Shown here: positions 23,289-31,367 of the stretch, one piece after another
Numbering within the stretch: position 1 is the first letter of the stretch
How the letters are laid out: each line of letters begins with the position of its first letter
From: Peptoniphilus_E sp964345555
GTDB taxonomy: Bacteria > Bacillota > Clostridia > Tissierellales > Peptoniphilaceae
Assembly (NCBI GenBank): GCA_964345555.1
Contig: CAYFRD010000017.1
Location: 1 to 36,276, forward strand
Direction: 5' to 3'
DNA length: 36,276 nt
Program-made: the position numbers and the translations under genes
Notes under the pieces: model-generated
The model's input: the letters and a program-made list of their open reading frames with translations, nothing else
What the model was told of the DNA's origin: nothing
Databases searched by the model: none

Positions 23289-25733
23289 ATGAATATATTC
23301 GAAAAATTTTCTCAAAAGGCTCAGAGGGCAATTTTGCTCGCCCAAAATGAAGCAAGAGAATCCAGGGTTAACTATGTGGGTTCCGAGCACCTTTTATTGG
23401 GAATAATGAAGGAGGGTTCAAGCACCGGAGCCGATATTTTAAAGACTATGGGACTGGATTACAGAACTTTGAAGCTGGCGACTTACGAAATAATAACCAG
23501 AGGGAACTCAGTTCCCAACGCAAATTTAATATACACGCCAAGAACCAACAAGATATTTGAACTTGCCTATGAAGCTGCGAAGGACGACGGACTTGAATTC
23601 ATCGGCACTGAACACATACTATTGGGAATAGTCAGAGAAGGACAGGGGATTGCAGTGTTGGTTCTCAGAAGATTGGGCATAGATGCAAACACTCTTGAAA
23701 ATGCCATAATGAACACCGAAATAGATGAAGAGGAACAGCAGGGTTCGGAAAAAGATGACACGACACTGGGCAAGTACACCATTAACTTAAATGAAAAGGC
23801 GAAGGAAGGAAAAATTGACCCCATTATAGGCAGAAGAGCCGAAATTGAAAGGGTAATTCAAGTTCTATCCAGAAGAAAAAAGAACAATCCGGTGTTGATC
23901 GGAGAGCCGGGTGTAGGTAAGACAGCCATCACTGAAGGTCTTGCCATGAGAATTGTCAATAAAGAAGTACCCGAGATAATGCAGGACAAAATAATAAGAA
24001 CTCTCGACGTTTCGGGATTGATTGCAGGTGCGAAGTATCGTGGAGATTTTGAAGAACGACTTAAATCCGTTATACGTGAAGTCATAGACTCCAAGAACAC
24101 AATTTTGTTCATTGACGAAATGCACGTGATAATTGGAGCCGGAGCGGCAGAGGGTGCAATTGACGCATCTAATATTTTAAAACCGCTTTTGACCAGAGGT
24201 GAGTTGCAAATAATCGGAGCGACAACCATCAATGAATACAGACAGAGAATTGAAAAAGATCCTGCCTTTGAGCGAAGATTGATGCCCATAACGGTGGAAG
24301 AACCCGGCATAGAAGATTCCATCCTCATAATAAAGGGATTAAAAGACAAGTACGAGGAGTTTCACGACGTGGAAATAACTGACGAAGCCATAGAAGCGGC
24401 GGTAAAACTCTCCGACAGATATATAAACGACAGATTTTTGCCCGACAAAGCAATAGACTTAATAGATGAAGCCTGCTCCAAAATAAGAGTGAAAAACTTT
24501 GAAAGTCCCGACTTCAAAATGGAATACGAAGCGGAACTGGAAAGAATAAACAACGAAAAGAAAAAGGCTGTAAGCAATCAGGATTTTGAGTTGGCGGCAT
24601 CTCTGAGGGACAATGAACAAAATTTAAAGAAAGAATTTGAAGAAAAGAGCAAGCAATACAAGGAAGGCAAAGAAAGAGAAAAGGTCACCTATGACCAGAT
24701 CTCAGAAATAGTTTCCAAGTGGAGCAAAGTTCCTGTAAATAAATTGGACGACAGCGAAAAGGAAAAACTCGTTGACCTTGAAAAGAAATTAAAGAAGAGA
24801 GTAAGAGGACAGGATGAAGCCGTGGACACCATTGCCAAGGCGATAAAAAGATCGAGAGTGGGACTTAAAGATCCTAACAAACCCATGGGAGCCTTTATAT
24901 TTGTAGGGCCTACGGGCGTTGGTAAGACTTATCTTGCAAAGTGTCTTGCCTATGAACTTTTCGGCAGTGAAGAGGACATGATAAGGATAGATATGTCCGA
25001 ATACATGGAGAGATACTCCGTATCCAGACTTATAGGTTCACCGCCCGGATATGTGGGATATGATGAAGGCGGACAATTGACCGAAGCGGTCAGGACAAAT
25101 CCCTACACCGTTCTGTTGCTTGATGAAATTGAAAAGGCTCATCCCGACGTGTTCAACATACTGCTTCAAATATTGGATGAGGGAAGACTCACCGACTCCA
25201 AGGGCAGAACAGTAAGTTTTAAAGACACGGTAATAATCATGACGTCCAACGTGGGCGCAAGCAATTTGAAAAACAAGACAACCATAGGATTTTCAAATGA
25301 AGACAGCGACACAAGCGAATACAATAAGATGAAAGATATAGTAAACTCCGCACTGAAGGAAACCTTTAAGCCGGAATTTTTAAACAGACTTGACGACACT
25401 ATAGTCTTTAAGGAACTGGGACCCAAGGAAGTTCAAAGCATAGTTGTAATAATGTTGGATCAGCTCAAAGAAAGACTTAAGGAAATGGGAATAGAGGCAA
25501 CTTTCACCAAGAAAATCGAGAAATATATCGCAGACAAGGGATTCGACAAAAACTTCGGAGCAAGACCTCTTGAAAGAGCCATAAGAAATTATATCGAAGA
25601 TGAACTGGCTCAAAAAATTCTCGAAGGAGAATTCGGCAAGGGCGACAGCATAGAAGTGGATTTTAACAGAAAATTAATAGTAAAAAAGCTTGGAGCTAAG
25701 CATGAAGAAAAAGAAAACGAAGTTTCTATGTAA
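23289..25733 (+). CDS. clpC: AAA+ unfoldase ClpC
   Basis: ATP-dependent unfoldase that feeds ClpP. The 814 residues have, in order: a double Clp-N repeat (1-145), AAA1 with Walker A GEPGVGKT (205-212) and Walker B ILFIDEMH, a UVR-containing middle domain (FELAASLRDNEQNLKKEFEE), and AAA2 with Walker A GPTGVGKT and Walker B VLLLDEIE. A ClpP-docking region and C-terminal D2 domain follow (NKTTIGF, FLNRLDDTIVF). The N-domain glutamates that bind phospho-arginine in B. subtilis ClpC have counterparts here in SEHLLLG (Glu33) and TEHILLG (Glu108). It starts 4 bases after mcsB, under CtsR control. Confidence 0.96.
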   Translation: MNIFEKFSQKAQRAILLAQNEARESRVNYVGSEHLLLGIMKEGSSTGADILKTMGLDYRTLKLATYEIITRGNSVPNANLIYTPRTNKIFELAYEAAKDDGLEFIGTEHILLGIVREGQGIAVLVLRRLGIDANTLENAIMNTEIDEEEQQGSEKDDTTLGKYTINLNEKAKEGKIDPIIGRRAEIERVIQVLSRRKKNNPVLIGEPGVGKTAITEGLAMRIVNKEVPEIMQDKIIRTLDVSGLIAGAKYRGDFEERLKSVIREVIDSKNTILFIDEMHVIIGAGAAEGAIDASNILKPLLTRGELQIIGATTINEYRQRIEKDPAFERRLMPITVEEPGIEDSILIIKGLKDKYEEFHDVEITDEAIEAAVKLSDRYINDRFLPDKAIDLIDEACSKIRVKNFESPDFKMEYEAELERINNEKKKAVSNQDFELAASLRDNEQNLKKEFEEKSKQYKEGKEREKVTYDQISEIVSKWSKVPVNKLDDSEKEKLVDLEKKLKKRVRGQDEAVDTIAKAIKRSRVGLKDPNKPMGAFIFVGPTGVGKTYLAKCLAYELFGSEEDMIRIDMSEYMERYSVSRLIGSPPGYVGYDEGGQLTEAVRTNPYTVLLLDEIEKAHPDVFNILLQILDEGRLTDSKGRTVSFKDTVIIMTSNVGASNLKNKTTIGFSNEDSDTSEYNKMKDIVNSALKETFKPEFLNRLDDTIVFKELGPKEVQSIVVIMLDQLKERLKEMGIEATFTKKIEKYIADKGFDKNFGARPLERAIRNYIEDELAQKILEGEFGKGDSIEVDFNRKLIVKKLGAKHEEKENEVSM

Positions 25734-27072
25734 GAACTGCGGATATGAATCTACGGGATTTTTCGGCAAATGTCCCTCCTGCGAAGAATGGAACACCTTT
25801 GAAGAAGTGGAGATAGTTCCTGCCACAACGAGTTCAAACAGGGTGAAGAAAACAGCCGGTTCAAAAAAACTTGTGGATATAAAATCTTCATCATCCTTCA
25901 GGGTGAAAACCAATATAGAAGAATTTAACAGAGTGATGGGAGGAGGAATCGTAAAGGATTCCATCTCCATAATCACTGCCAAACCCGGAGCAGGCAAGTC
26001 CACACTGCTTTTACAAGTGGCGAACGACCTTGCAAAAACGGGATACAAAGTTCTCTACGCATCGGGAGAAGAATCTGAAAACCAAATAAAAAACAGAGCC
26101 AACAGAATAGAAGATGAAATCTCCGAAAATATATACGTCTGTTCAAGTAATGTGATGGATGATGTACTTGAAGAAATTTACAAAATAGATCCGGACATGG
26201 TTATAGTGGATTCAATTCAGACCTTTACATTGAGAGAACTGCAATCAAGAGCCGGTACACCTACTCAAGTCATGGAGTGTGCATACAAATTGGTGGACAT
26301 TGCAAAGGACCACGAAAGACCCAGAATGGTGTTTTTGGTGGGACAGATGACAAAGGAAGATGAACTTGCAGGAGTTAGATCCTTGGAGCACTTAGTGGAC
26401 ACGGTGCTGCTCATTGAAAATGAAAGCAATGAAGAATTGAGATACTTGCTCACCACTAAAAACAGATACGGATCTACGGGGGAGATGGGGTTTTTCATCA
26501 TGACGGAAAAGGGACTGCTTTCCTTGGATAATCCCTCGGAGTATTTTATGACACAGAGAGAAAAGGGAGAGGAACTTCCCGGCTCGGCACTGTCCGTCAT
26601 AAGAGAGGGAACAAGACCCATAATACTGGAGATAGAAGCACTGTGTTCCCAAAATTTTTTGCCTTATCCATCGAGAATTTCTGAAAATATGAGAAAAGAA
26701 CAACTTAACACCTTGATTTCAATATTGGAACAAAGAGCAAACCTAAGACTTATGGATAAAAATGTGGTGGTAAAAACTACAGGCGGTATAAAACTCAAGG
26801 AAACAGCATCCAATCTCTCAGTAATAATGAGCATTTACTCTGCTGCAAAAAACATAGCCATAGACACTTCCACGGTTTTCATTGCCGACGTGGGACTGAC
26901 AGGAGAATTGAAATCAGTACCCTCACTTGAATTGAGACTCAAGGAAGCTGACAGACTGGGATTTAAAAGAGCCTTTGTAGCTCCTGTCAACATCAATAAA
27001 AAGCACTTCGAAAATCTCGAAGTCATCAAGTGCAACAAAGTCTCCGATGTAATAGAAAAAACAATGAAGTGA
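25702..27072 (+). CDS. radA: DNA repair protein RadA
   Basis: RecA-family ATPase that promotes branch migration in recombination. Its 456 residues hold an N-terminal C4 zinc finger (CKNCGYESTGFFGKCPSCEEW), a RecA-like core with Walker A in TAKPGAGKST, the RadA signature KNRYGSTGEMG, and a Lon-protease-like C-terminal domain (about 290-456). The Walker A lacks the usual GD/GE lead (typically GDPGIGKST), but A-x4-GKS still fits the P-loop rule. GGAG six bases upstream supports ATG 25702 rather than the in-frame TTG at 25690. It overlaps clpC by 32 bases, so it is expressed with the Clp stress operon. Confidence 0.95.
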   Translation: MKKKKTKFLCKNCGYESTGFFGKCPSCEEWNTFEEVEIVPATTSSNRVKKTAGSKKLVDIKSSSSFRVKTNIEEFNRVMGGGIVKDSISIITAKPGAGKSTLLLQVANDLAKTGYKVLYASGEESENQIKNRANRIEDEISENIYVCSSNVMDDVLEEIYKIDPDMVIVDSIQTFTLRELQSRAGTPTQVMECAYKLVDIAKDHERPRMVFLVGQMTKEDELAGVRSLEHLVDTVLLIENESNEELRYLLTTKNRYGSTGEMGFFIMTEKGLLSLDNPSEYFMTQREKGEELPGSALSVIREGTRPIILEIEALCSQNFLPYPSRISENMRKEQLNTLISILEQRANLRLMDKNVVVKTTGGIKLKETASNLSVIMSIYSAAKNIAIDTSTVFIADVGLTGELKSVPSLELRLKEADRLGFKRAFVAPVNINKKHFENLEVIKCNKVSDVIEKTMK

Positions 27073-27120
27073 TTAATTACATAGGAAAAATCAAAATAAG
27101 AAGAAAGGTAATTTTAAAAT

Positions 27121-27627
27121 ATGAAAAAAATTAAGAAAACCTCCGAAAGTAGAGTGTCCTTTACTCATGCTACCCTACCCACGGACTTAAACGAGGGAGG
27201 TAGAGTATACGGAGCGAAGCTCCTTGAATGGGCGGACAATCTCTCCGCCGTGGTGGCTATAAAACACAGAAGAGGCTGGGTCACCACAGCGGCATTTAAC
27301 AGCTTTGATTTTGTCCAAGCGATAAATCTCGGAGATTTTATTTATGGGAAGGCATTTATAAGCGGAGTAAGCGAAAAATCCATGGAGATATTTGTCAAAT
27401 TCATCGGTGAAGATTCCGTATCAGGTGAAAGGTATGTCGCCGCCATGGGATTTATAACCTATGCCGCGCTCAAACTTAAAGAGGGAGAAGAACTTGCCGG
27501 CATAGAAGGAGAAACGAAAGAAGAAATTGAAATCATAAAGGGATATCCGCACAGAAAGAAGTTTGACAAGCAAAGACACTTGGAGCACAAGGAAATCGTA
27601 GCTGAATTGGATTTAGAAGATATTTAA
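27121..27627 (+). CDS. Acyl-CoA thioesterase, hotdog fold (YkhA/YciA type)
   Basis: A 168-residue single-hotdog thioesterase, which hydrolyses acyl-CoA to free acid and CoA. THATLPTDLNEGGRVYGAKLLEWADNLSAVVA contains the catalytic region of the YciA/YkhA group (N/D-x-x-G-x-x-x-G-x-x-L-L-x-W-x-D). VTTAAFNSFDFVQAINLGDFI follows, as in acyl-CoA hydrolases with a central helix. AAAGGT precedes the ATG. It lies 48 bases after radA and may be read through from the ctsR operon or have its own start; no strong promoter is visible in the gap. Confidence 0.85.
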   Translation: MKKIKKTSESRVSFTHATLPTDLNEGGRVYGAKLLEWADNLSAVVAIKHRRGWVTTAAFNSFDFVQAINLGDFIYGKAFISGVSEKSMEIFVKFIGEDSVSGERYVAAMGFITYAALKLKEGEELAGIEGETKEEIEIIKGYPHRKKFDKQRHLEHKEIVAELDLEDI

Positions 27628-27716
27628 AAGTTTTGGTTTGGAACATAAAGTTAATAAATAAAAAATACAAACACTTAATTTATTAGAGTCTTTATTTTAT
27701 AGAACTTAAATTATTG

Positions 27717-27739
27717 AACAGCCTATAGGCTGTTTTTTG
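27717..27739 (+). terminator. Terminator downstream of the thioesterase gene
   Basis: AACAGCC (27717-27723), loop TATA, GGCTGTT (27728-27734), then Ts. It ends the ctsR-to-thioesterase direction. Confidence 0.82.
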
Positions 27740-27801
27740 TAGAGATGGATTTATATATTCGGCTGATAAATATTTAATATTTAATTCGTTTTGAGTTGCA
27801 T

Positions 27802-27829
27802 TAAAGAACCCTCGGCTATGCGAGGGTTA
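27802..27829 (-). terminator. Terminator of the GntR-ABC operon
   Basis: AACCCTCG (27807-27814) pairs with CGAGGGTT (27821-27828). On the minus strand the right side is followed by CTTTAA. It overlaps the 3' end of the permease gene. Confidence 0.65.
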
Positions 27830-29091
27830 ATTGCTGAAAATTTGTAAAATTCTTTCTCTAATATTAAATTTTCCTGTTGCATATTTATCTTCAAAAAAAC
27901 TGAATACAATAGCGGGTCCGCTTATATATATTAAGAAGAAAACAATCGTTGCAATTGCATAGCCTGTAAAATTGAACTTTATAAATATTTCAAGAAAGTT
28001 ATTTCGAAAAAACATTACCATCATAAGCATTCCTGAAGCCGAATCATTCACAGGCAGCAAACTTGCGACTGAGAAGAAAAATGCATTTATGAGAAACAGA
28101 GCCGGCAACATTTCTGTGCTCAGTATTTTAAAAAAGTAGGCGGCAGCTAAGTATATTGCATTAAATATCAAAAACAAAAATAAATTGAAAATTTTGTTTT
28201 TGATGTGTATTTTGTACAGGTTGTAGGGCAATGCCACTAAAATATTTTCCGGGGGATATATCAGTAGCAAAATCATTAAAAAGGGGATAGCTTTGAAGAT
28301 AGATATACCTATGGATGTTTTATTTTTCAGTGTATCAATTGCAATTATAATAACAAAGAGTGTAATTAAAGACATATAGAATTTATTTGCCTGTGCTGTC
28401 CAAAGCTGAAGTTTTTGATATACGCCGAATTTCGATGATGAAGCGACTTTGATTTTATTGCTTTCTTTGCCGGGTTTTTTAAATTTTTCCTTCAGTATAC
28501 CGTTTTTGAACCTAAGGGAAACCACTGTGAACAAAAGGGCAAAAACAGCCATGGTAATTAAACTGTATTTGTTGAAATTATTCGTCCCCACATCTATATC
28601 GGCAAGTGAAGCTCCAATGATAAGGCCGGCAAAAGCGTTGATAAAGTATAAGTAAAGAAACAGCTTTTCAAACTTCGCATGAGTTTTCATCAATACATTA
28701 AACAGCGAACTGAATAATATAAGGTTTATCTGAATCAGTAAAAAGGTCCCGGCAAAGCACCTGACAACAGATAGGAAGGTATGAACAGAATCAAGTAGAA
28801 ACCCAATACCATAAATTTGAATAGCAAAACACTCCAAGGATAAACTTCAAAATTTTTCATGGGTAGAGATACCAACAAATTTCTATCTGCATTCACCGGT
28901 TTGATTGCGATTATGGTAAAGAACAGAGATGCATGATAAAGTATCAACAACAGTCCCTCGGCAACTTTAAAGCTGAAATTCGTATTGATTAAAGTAAAGA
29001 AAGCCATTATTGCAAAAAACATTGTTATCATGTAAAGACGTGTTTTTGAGCTTATGTAGTGCATGTGCAGACATTTTTTTAAATCTTTCAT
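27827..29091 (-). pseudogene. ABC transporter permease, frameshifted
   Basis: Two frames together form one permease of about 420 residues with ten or more hydrophobic segments. The 5' part (from ATG 29091, or GTG 29100 overlapping the ATPase stop) reads MKDLKKCLHMHYISSKTRLY and FYLILFIPSYLLSGALPG, then stops at 28735. The other frame continues TFLLIQINLILFSSLFNVLMKT to 27827. The switch falls at the A5/T5 run 28740-28744, where one extra base (minus-strand T) would restore the reading frame. It follows its ATPase directly and matches the GntR-ATPase-permease layout of YtrABC-like systems. It is a pseudogene or a homopolymer error. Confidence 0.75.
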
Positions 29092-29096
29092 ATGAA

Positions 29097-29942
29097 TCAC
29101 TTCCCGTAATAGTACATTATATCCTGAATTGTAGCATCTCTTAAAACATCACCATCTGCTATGTTCTTTATGTTTTGTTTTTCAATAAGACCTGAGAAAT
29201 AAAATTCATTTTCGTCAAATCCGATAAAGCTTTGGGTATTGTATAGTTTTTTGTTTTCAATAGTGGTCTTGAGTATCTTGTATTTATCCCTTAGAGTTTC
29301 AATATCCGATGTAAAGACCAGTTCGCCTTTGTTTATAAAGGTGATGTAGTCGGCAATTTGCTCAAGGTCTTCAGTGATGTGAGTCGAGAAAAGAATGGCG
29401 GCATTGGTTCTTTCTCTGTATTCTCTCAACACTTTTAAGAGTTCTCTGCGCACGACGGGATCAAGACCTTGTGAGGGTTCGTCCATTATTATGAATTTAG
29501 CATTATGTGAAAGTGCCAGAACTATTTGAGTACGCATAATATTTCCCTTGGATTGATCCTTTAGATTTTTGAATTTGCTTATTTTAAATCTGTCCACCAA
29601 TTCGTCGAAATATTCCTTATCAAAATTGGAGTATATATTTTTGTGGATGTATTCCAACTTGTCCAAGTTTAAGTATTCGGGATAAATGGACTTGTCGAAG
29701 ACGAATCCGATGTTGTCCTTTATGTATTCGTTGTTTTCAAGTATGTTTTCTTTGCCGAATATTTCTATTTCACCCTGAGTGGGCTTGATTAAATTCATTA
29801 TTAAATTTATTATGGTGGTTTTGCCGGCGCCGTTGGGACCGATAAGACCCATTATGTATCCTTCTTCTAATTCAAAGGATATATTTTTAAGTTCAAACTC
29901 AAAGTCATAGTAGTCTTTGTAAATATTTTTAAGTTTTAACAT
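29097..29942 (-). CDS. ABC transporter ATP-binding protein (YtrB-like)
   Basis: A 281-residue ATPase subunit. Walker A is GPNGAGKTT (about 34-42). The signature motif is degenerate, with QSKGN in place of LSGGQ, as in the YtrB/GntR-associated subfamily where it reads YSKG. Walker B and D-loop are FIIMDEPSQGLDP, and the switch histidine is in LFSTHITED. GAGGT precedes the ATG. It begins 8 bases after the GntR gene and ends against the permease. In related systems such pairs respond to cell-wall-active compounds; the substrate is unknown here. The permease gene is frameshifted, so this subunit may lack a partner. Confidence 0.9.
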   Translation of the reverse strand: MLKLKNIYKDYYDFEFELKNISFELEEGYIMGLIGPNGAGKTTIINLIMNLIKPTQGEIEIFGKENILENNEYIKDNIGFVFDKSIYPEYLNLDKLEYIHKNIYSNFDKEYFDELVDRFKISKFKNLKDQSKGNIMRTQIVLALSHNAKFIIMDEPSQGLDPVVRRELLKVLREYRERTNAAILFSTHITEDLEQIADYITFINKGELVFTSDIETLRDKYKILKTTIENKKLYNTQSFIGFDENEFYFSGLIEKQNIKNIADGDVLRDATIQDIMYYYGK

Positions 29943-29950
29943 ATTTTACC

Positions 29951-30313
29951 TCACAATAATTTTATTATTTCTATTAAAATTTCTTTTTCAATACCGTATT
30001 CTTCCGCAGATTTTAAAATTCTATCCAACTCTTTTTCTATGAGTATAAGTTGATTTTCTCTGATCACATCCACATTTTGTTCACTGACATAGGATCCCTT
30101 GCCGGGGAGTGTGGTTATAAGTCCTAAGGTTTCCAACTCATCATAGGCTTTTTTCACCGTGATGATGGAAACTTCCAAGGTGTCCGACAGAGATCTTATA
30201 GAGGGGAGTTTATCTCCGGATTTTAAATTGTTCTTCATTATTTCGGACCTTATATTCTCCACGATTTGTTGATATATGGGTATTTTATTGTCCTTTGAAA
30301 AAATAATATTCAT
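29951..30313 (-). CDS. GntR family regulator (YtrA subfamily)
   Basis: A 120-residue repressor: an N-terminal winged helix-turn-helix (IPIYQQIVENIRSEIMKNNLKSGDKLPSIRSLSDTLEVSIITVKKAYDELETLGLI, about 12-68) with the GntR wing PGKGSYVS, and a short C-terminal helical tail of about 40 residues, as in YtrA rather than the long FadR or HutC effector domains. It is first in the operon with the ABC ATPase and permease genes, so it probably represses its own operon through the repeats at 30329-30376. A GTG at 30322 is in frame; ATG 30313 is preferred because it gives the family N-terminus MNIIFSKDNKIPIY. The ribosome binding site is weak for both. Confidence 0.88.
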   Translation of the reverse strand: MNIIFSKDNKIPIYQQIVENIRSEIMKNNLKSGDKLPSIRSLSDTLEVSIITVKKAYDELETLGLITTLPGKGSYVSEQNVDVIRENQLILIEKELDRILKSAEEYGIEKEILIEIIKLL

Positions 30314-30328
30314 ATAACGCACCGCCGC

Positions 30329-30388
30329 AACTGTTATAACTGTTATAGATTATAACTGAATTATATATACAGTTATTCCTCGTGTCAA
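30329..30388 (-). promoter_or_regulatory. Consensus promoter and GntR operator repeats
   Basis: On the minus strand a perfect TTGACA (30388-30383), a 17-base spacer and a perfect TATAAT (30365-30360). The -10 sits inside an inverted repeat ATAACTG-N11-CAGTTAT (30352-30358, 30370-30376). Further copies of AACTGTTATA at 30329-30338 and 30338-30347 lie between the promoter and the gene. Such a strong promoter overlapped by repeats fits tight autorepression. Confidence 0.75.
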
Positions 30389-30418
30389 TAGATTTTTAAA
30401 ATTAATTTTAGAGTTTTG

Positions 30419-30427
30419 TGATATAAT
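30419..30427 (+). promoter_or_regulatory. Extended -10 promoter of the DUF503-nth unit
   Basis: TGATATAAT at 30419-30427 ends six bases before the ATG at 30434. The expected transcription start is at or next to the start codon. Confidence 0.6.
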
Positions 30428-30433
30428 TTGTTT

Positions 30434-30718
30434 ATGATTATTTGCAGATGCAGGGTTGAACTTAGGTTGTATTCGCCTAACAGCCTCAAGGAAAAGAGAA
30501 GAATACTCAAATCTTTAATAGAACGATTAAAAAACAGATTCAATATATCCATTGCGGAAGTAGCGGACAACGATCTGTGGCAAGTTGCTGTGATCGGTAT
30601 GGCTGCAGTCGCCAAGGATTCCGTATTTGCCAATGAAGTTATGAACAAAGTTGTGGATTTTATAGATAATTTTGATTCTGTTGAAATAATAAATATAGAT
30701 ATGGAAATGATTGATTAA
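30434..30718 (+). CDS. DUF503 family protein (YlxP-like)
   Basis: A 94-residue protein of the DUF503/YlxP family: MIICRCRVELRLYSPNSLKEKRRILKSLIERLKNRFNISIAEV and DLWQVAVIGMAAVAKDS are the conserved strands and helix. The family has a small ferredoxin-like fold and no established enzymatic activity; in B. subtilis ylxP lies in the nusA-infB-rbfA operon, whereas here it precedes nth. A TTG at 30428 is in frame, but it overlaps the -10 box. No ribosome binding site exists before ATG 30434, and the promoter position implies a leaderless transcript. The nth ATG follows its stop directly. Confidence 0.85.
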   Translation: MIICRCRVELRLYSPNSLKEKRRILKSLIERLKNRFNISIAEVADNDLWQVAVIGMAAVAKDSVFANEVMNKVVDFIDNFDSVEIINIDMEMID

Positions 30719-31357
30719 ATGCGAAAATTACTTACTAAAAAAGAAGTGGATGAAGTTTTGGATTTATTGGAGATAGATTATCCCGATGCACAGTGCGAAC
30801 TGAATCACTCAACGCCCTTTGAACTTCTGGTTGCCACAATACTCTCCGCACAATGTACCGATGTGCGAGTGAACATTGTAACGGGAGAAATGTTTAAATT
30901 ATACAATAAACCTATAGATTTTTTAAATCTGGGTATAGATAAAATTGAACCGCTGATAAAAACTTGCGGACTATATAAAAATAAGGCAAAAAATATCTAC
31001 ATGGCTTCGAAAATGCTCGTGGAAGAATATAATTCAAAGGTGCCCTCTACAGTCAAGGAACTGATGAAGCTGCCGGGAGTTGGACAGAAGACCGCCAACG
31101 TGGTGGCATCCAATGCTTTCGGTGTGCCCGCCATAGCGGTGGACACTCACGTATTCAGACTTGCCAACAGGATCGGATTTGTTGATGAAAAAGATGTATT
31201 GAACACGGAGAAATCTCTTCAAAAAAAGATAAGAAGGGATCGCTGGACCAAGGCGCATCATTTGTTGATATTTCACGGGAGAAGAACTTGCAAGGCGAGA
31301 AATCCGTTGTGCGAAGAGTGTAGCATAAGAGAGTATTGCAGATATATCAAAGGGTGA
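30719..31357 (+). CDS. nth: Endonuclease III
   Basis: DNA glycosylase/AP lyase for oxidised pyrimidines. The 212 residues include the helix-hairpin-helix LMKLPGVGQKTANVVASNAFG with the catalytic lysine, the catalytic aspartate in AVDTHVFRLANR, and the 4Fe-4S cluster site C-x6-C-x2-C-x5-C (CKARNPLC, CEEC, CSIREYC) at the C-terminus. Length is normal. It begins immediately after the DUF503 stop without its own clear ribosome binding site, so translation is probably coupled. A VanW-family gene follows after 10 bases. Confidence 0.95.
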   Translation: MRKLLTKKEVDEVLDLLEIDYPDAQCELNHSTPFELLVATILSAQCTDVRVNIVTGEMFKLYNKPIDFLNLGIDKIEPLIKTCGLYKNKAKNIYMASKMLVEEYNSKVPSTVKELMKLPGVGQKTANVVASNAFGVPAIAVDTHVFRLANRIGFVDEKDVLNTEKSLQKKIRRDRWTKAHHLLIFHGRRTCKARNPLCEECSIREYCRYIKG

Positions 31358-31367
31358 TGTATAAAGT

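Noticed and set aside
23858..24349. Long antisense open frame within clpC
   Set aside because: It lies opposite conserved AAA1 coding sequence and has no ribosome binding site or family resemblance; it is a shadow frame.
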